Below are positions 13,617 to 15,673 of a stretch of DNA of 15,673 bases, piece after piece (within the stretch, counting starts at the first letter, position 1; each line of letters starts with the position of its first letter). Location: NCBI GenBank assembly GCA_910587205.1, contig CAJULZ010000066.1, positions 1-15,673 of the forward strand. The letters run 5' to 3'. The notes beneath the pieces were generated by a model. The model was not told where the DNA came from and made no database searches. It saw only the letters and a list, made by a program, of their open reading frames with translations. The position numbers and the translations under genes are program-made. The DNA is from an uncultured Oscillospiraceae bacterium (GTDB taxonomy: Bacteria > Bacillota > Clostridia > Oscillospirales > Oscillospiraceae).

Positions 13617-14663
13617 ATGAAAATTCTGCATTGCGCGAAGGAGCGCGATTACATCCAGAAAACAGTTTACTCGGACGGCGGCTTCGCCTATGAGTACGAG
13701 TCCGATTTCGCCAAGGGGCTACCTGCGGCCCTGGGCCGGTGCAGCGTGGCCGGCGGCTGCACCGATCCGGAGGGCAACGTCTACCTGGCCATGCGCGACC
13801 CGGGCCAGATTGTGAAGCTGACGCCATCCGGGCAGTTTGTCAAAGCCTTCGGCGGTGAAATTTTGGACAGCTATATCCATTTCATCTATTATCACCAGGG
13901 ACATAAGACGATCATCTGCACCAACACCCATGGCCATGAGGTGCTGGAGTTCGATCTGGACGGGAACCTGTTCCGCCGCTTTGGGGAGCATGGCCGGCCG
14001 AGTGATACCGGTATGGACATGGGTACGCTGGCCCGGATGCGCCGGGATGGGAAGTTGTTCCCCACGGAGCCTTACCTGGGCGTTGTCCCTATGTGGGCCT
14101 TTTATGTGGCCCAACAAGGCGTCAAACGGGTGGCCGGGCCGTTCAATATGCCCACCGACGCGGGTGTGACCCGTGACGGCAGATATGTGTTCGCCGACGG
14201 CTATGGCAACCGCGCCGTGCATATTTTCAACAAAGATGGCGGATATGAAAAAACCTTTGGCGGCGTGGGCGATTGGTCCAAGCCGTATGAGGACACCCCG
14301 GGGCAGATGCTTCTGGTGCACGCGCTATGTGTCGACCAGCTGGATCACATTTGGATTTGCGACCGGGAAAAGGATGCCGTCCATGTTTTTGACACAAGAG
14401 GGAACGTGGTGGGCTATTGCAGCGGTTCTATGGGGTCGCCCTCCGGTGTGGATACGGACGGCCGGTACGTCTACGTGGTGGGCCGCGCCGGATACCTGAC
14501 TGTTTTTGACCCGGAGACCATGGAGATTGCCGCCCAGCTGGGTACGTTCAATTCCGACCTAAGGGCCCACGACATCGCGGCCGACCGGGAAGGGAACCTG
14601 TTCCTGTTCCCAACCCACGCCAACGAGGACCATCAGGTGATCAAACTGCGCCGTATAAAATAA
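13617..14663 (+). CDS. PAL-like six-bladed beta-propeller protein, copy 2
   Basis: A 348-residue cytoplasmic-looking paralogue of the 11017 gene, very similar over the C-terminal half (shared C-D-R-E-K-D-A-V-H-V-F-D, P-S-G-V-D-T-D-G and L-F-P-T-H-A-N). The PAL-like active-site set is kept: Arg60, His88, Tyr196, His235, Arg250 and His318. Where copy 1 has P-H-S-L, this one has V-H-A-L, and the copy 1 insertion around 170-185 differs, so the two may prefer different substrates or form a heteromer. ATG 13617 follows AAAGGAGCGG at a good distance; the open frame before it (from 13575) has no ribosome site. A short GCCCC/GGGGC hairpin (13541-13557) lies between this gene and the dehydrogenase gene. 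It is the last gene of the operon. Confidence 0.82.
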   Translation: MKILHCAKERDYIQKTVYSDGGFAYEYESDFAKGLPAALGRCSVAGGCTDPEGNVYLAMRDPGQIVKLTPSGQFVKAFGGEILDSYIHFIYYHQGHKTIICTNTHGHEVLEFDLDGNLFRRFGEHGRPSDTGMDMGTLARMRRDGKLFPTEPYLGVVPMWAFYVAQQGVKRVAGPFNMPTDAGVTRDGRYVFADGYGNRAVHIFNKDGGYEKTFGGVGDWSKPYEDTPGQMLLVHALCVDQLDHIWICDREKDAVHVFDTRGNVVGYCSGSMGSPSGVDTDGRYVYVVGRAGYLTVFDPETMEIAAQLGTFNSDLRAHDIAADREGNLFLFPTHANEDHQVIKLRRIK

Positions 14664-14704
14664 AAAAAGCGTCCTGTGCCGCTTGGGCATGGGGCGCTTT
14701 TTTT
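14663..14704 (+). terminator. Terminator of the transport operon
   Basis: A stem of about 12 bp pairs 14663-14674 (A6 then GCGTCC) with 14692-14703 and is followed by a long T run (14698-14704). It begins at the last base of the second propeller gene's stop codon. The flanking A and T runs suggest it works in both directions. Confidence 0.92.
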
Positions 14705-14739
14705 GCGGCAAAAGCCCTAAACTTACCAGCGCGCGCGCC

Positions 14740-14768
14740 GCATATAAAAATCCAGACGGCTCAAACTA
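14740..14768 (+). promoter_or_regulatory. Candidate sigma-G (forespore) promoter of the SASP gene
   Basis: GCATA (14740-14744) fits the sigma-G -35 element, and CAAACTA (14762-14768) fits the -10 element CATnnTA with one mismatch, 17 nt apart. Genes for alpha/beta-type spore proteins are normally sigma-G dependent. The start codon is about 60 nt downstream. No sigma-A type promoter is obvious in this gap. Confidence 0.5.
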
Positions 14769-14829
14769 TGCTCGGATTCCCGATCCAACGAATGAACTAC
14801 AACCAAGATTCGAAAAGGAGAATAAGGAT

Positions 14830-15033
14830 ATGTCTAACACGAACAATTCCAACCGTCTGGTGGTTCCCGGCGCTCGCGAGGCTATGGACAAGTTCAAGAT
14901 GGAGGCGGCCAACGAGGTAGGCGTCAACCTGAAGCAGGGTTACAACGGCGACCTGACCAGCAAGCAGGCCGGTTCCGTGGGCGGCCAGATGGTCAAGAAG
15001 ATGATCGAGGCCTACGAGAACGGCCTGAAGTAA
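14830..15033 (+). CDS. Alpha/beta-type small acid-soluble spore protein (SASP)
   Basis: A 67-residue spore protein that coats and protects DNA in the dormant spore and is degraded by the GPR protease at germination. It contains the two conserved family blocks: A-R-E-A-M-D-K-F-K-M-E-A-A-N-E-V-G-V-N (about 15-33, holding the GPR cleavage region) and L-T-S-K-Q-A-G-S-V-G-G-Q-M-V-K-K-M-I (about 42-59, the DNA-binding part). The ATG at 14830 has an AAAGGAGAA ribosome site; the open frame upstream of it crosses the sigma-G promoter and is not coding. It is monocistronic, with a terminator after it. This gene is the clearest sign that the organism forms endospores. Confidence 0.97.
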   Translation: MSNTNNSNRLVVPGAREAMDKFKMEAANEVGVNLKQGYNGDLTSKQAGSVGGQMVKKMIEAYENGLK

Positions 15034-15065
15034 CAAACACAGTATTCCCCGGTTGCGGGGGACTA

Positions 15066-15109
15066 AGCGGGGGGCGGGCCAACTATGACCCGTCCCCCGC
15101 TATGTTTTT
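15066..15109 (+). terminator. Terminator of the SASP gene
   Basis: A 13-bp GC-rich stem (15066-15078 with 15089-15101, one G-U pair) is followed by ATGTTTTT. It lies 33 nt after the SASP stop codon. Confidence 0.9.
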
Positions 15110-15351
15110 GAGATGTCCCCGCTATGCGGCGCCGGCGCGCCGCTGACGGGGTGGAACGAAAATATTTCCACGATTTGAACCGGTTTGAGCAGGGCTTGTT
15201 TGAAAATTGTCAACACGCCCAAAGGGAGGTTCTTTTTTGCCATACTTTGCCAATTTTCCTTGGAATACACAAAGTGTTTCTGCGTCCAACCGTCTTCGTC
15301 CGGCGAAAAAATCTCTCCCGGCCGGGCATATTTCCAATTTTCAAACAGCGC
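15103..15351 (-). pseudogene. Start-less open frame: gene remnant or repeat element
   Basis: An 83-codon frame on the minus strand is open between two TAG codons (15352-15354 and 15100-15102). It reads like real protein, with mixed charged and aromatic residues (K-Y-A-R-P-G-E-I-F-S-P-D-E-D-G-W, then V-Y-S-K-E-N-W-Q-S-M-A-K-K-N). There is no start codon near its beginning; the first ATG is about halfway, with no ribosome site. The base composition is lower in GC than the neighbouring genes. It is best read as a decayed gene fragment or part of an interspersed element; I do not recognise the family. Chance openness cannot be excluded. Confidence 0.35.
15197..15347. repeat. 13-bp inverted repeat in low-GC intergenic DNA
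   Basis: TGTTTGAAAATTG (15197-15209) recurs as its exact complement at 15335-15347, 125 nt apart. A partial copy, CCAATTTTC, lies at 15250-15258. The arms bracket most of the start-less frame at 15103-15351. This may be the end structure of a small mobile element, or the base of a long RNA hairpin. No target-site duplication is evident. Confidence 0.55.
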
Positions 15352-15376
15352 CTAACAGGTCTCGATTCTAAATGTG

Positions 15377-15673
15377 TTACGCGCAGCTGGTTCCCAATCT
15401 TTTCAGCGCCGCCAGCGTGCCGTCCAGATTTTCCTTGTGCCAGTTTTTGAAGAAACCGGCATATATGGTGGCGTAGATGCCGGAACTCCGCAGGCCGCTC
15501 AGCTCCGCCTGCTGGGTGGTCAGGCGAATGGTGTCCGACCTGGTGCGGATGGTGATGACCGTGTTGAGCAGGTTATCCCGCAGCTCCACTGACTGGACGT
15601 CCCCATAGGGAAGGACCAAGGATACGTCTTTGCGCAGGTTGCCCCATGTGGTGTTGAAGGGGAGCAGGACGAT
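15377..15673 (-). CDS. Unidentified protein, C-terminal part (runs off window)
   Basis: The minus-strand frame is open from the window edge (15673) to TAA at 15377-15379, giving 98 C-terminal residues. A TTG at 15619 could be read as a start, but the frame continues upstream with normal protein-like sequence (L-L-P-F-N-T-T-W-G-N-L-R-K), so the gene almost certainly begins outside the window. The visible part alternates beta-strand-like stretches (V-Q-S-V-E-L, T-V-I-T-I-R-T, T-I-R-L-T-T) and ends in a helix (N-L-D-G-T-L-A-A-L-K-R-L). That resembles the end of a PH-like domain, but this is a weak impression. It is convergent with the SASP gene. No function is assigned. Confidence 0.6.
   Translation of the reverse strand: MVLLPFNTTWGNLRKDVSLVLPYGDVQSVELRDNLLNTVITIRTRSDTIRLTTQQAELSGLRSSGIYATIYAGFFKNWHKENLDGTLAALKRLGTSCA

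Noticed and set aside
15122..15337. 71-residue minus-strand ORF
   Set aside because: It overlaps a better protein-like frame on the same strand, has no ribosome site and is Arg/Pro-rich, as expected from out-of-frame reading.
1..15673. tRNA, rRNA, CRISPR arrays, prophage or insertion-sequence transposase genes
   Set aside because: I looked on both strands and saw no cloverleaf, rRNA segment, regularly spaced repeat array or transposase motif.

Overview
The window looks like chromosomal DNA of a GC-rich, spore-forming Bacillota, most likely a gut Clostridia of the Oscillospiraceae type (Flavonifractor, Lawsonibacter and Oscillibacter are the kind of genome I have in mind). This rests on the alpha/beta-type small acid-soluble spore protein, the LplA/LplB/YtcP-type sugar transporter with YesL, the strong AGGAGG ribosome sites and the sigma-A promoters. 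The genus is an inference.

Layout. 1-89 is the 3' end of a membrane-protein gene, closed by a terminator. 148-957 is an alpha/beta hydrolase. 1038-2084 is mnmA (tRNA 2-thiouridylase) with a near-perfect TTGACA-17-TATAAT promoter, followed in the same frame by a tiny Sel1-like ORF. A bidirectional terminator separates these from a leftward DUF362 gene (2341-3204) and a leftward small serine recombinase (3432-4037). Between the recombinase and a rightward LysR-type regulator (4398-5339) lie two divergent promoters. The leftward one would make a ~117-nt structured RNA ending in an intrinsic terminator: a small RNA, or an attenuated leader of the recombinase.

From 5779 to 14663 there is one co-directional gene set: YesL-like membrane protein, two sugar-type ABC permeases, a lipoprotein solute-binding protein, a beta-propeller protein, a YhcH/DUF386 protein, a ketopantoate-reductase-like dehydrogenase and a second, paralogous beta-propeller protein, closed by a strong terminator. 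No ATPase, glycosidase or kinase is encoded here, so the transporter presumably borrows a shared MsmK-type ATPase.

Two things stand out. First, both beta-propellers, which look cytoplasmic, match the active-site layout of peptidyl-alpha-hydroxyglycine alpha-amidating lyase (PAL) at the zinc histidines, the Tyr and the two Arg. The operon therefore probably imports a substrate and processes it with a pair of PAL-like lyases, a YhcH protein and an unusual dehydrogenase. Second, the first permease carries a ~305-residue N-terminal membrane region made of two tandem copies of a four-helix module that ordinary LplB-type permeases lack.

The right end holds the spore-protein gene with a candidate sigma-G promoter, a low-GC stretch with a 13-bp inverted repeat and a start-less open frame, and the C-terminal part of an unidentified leftward gene running off the window.
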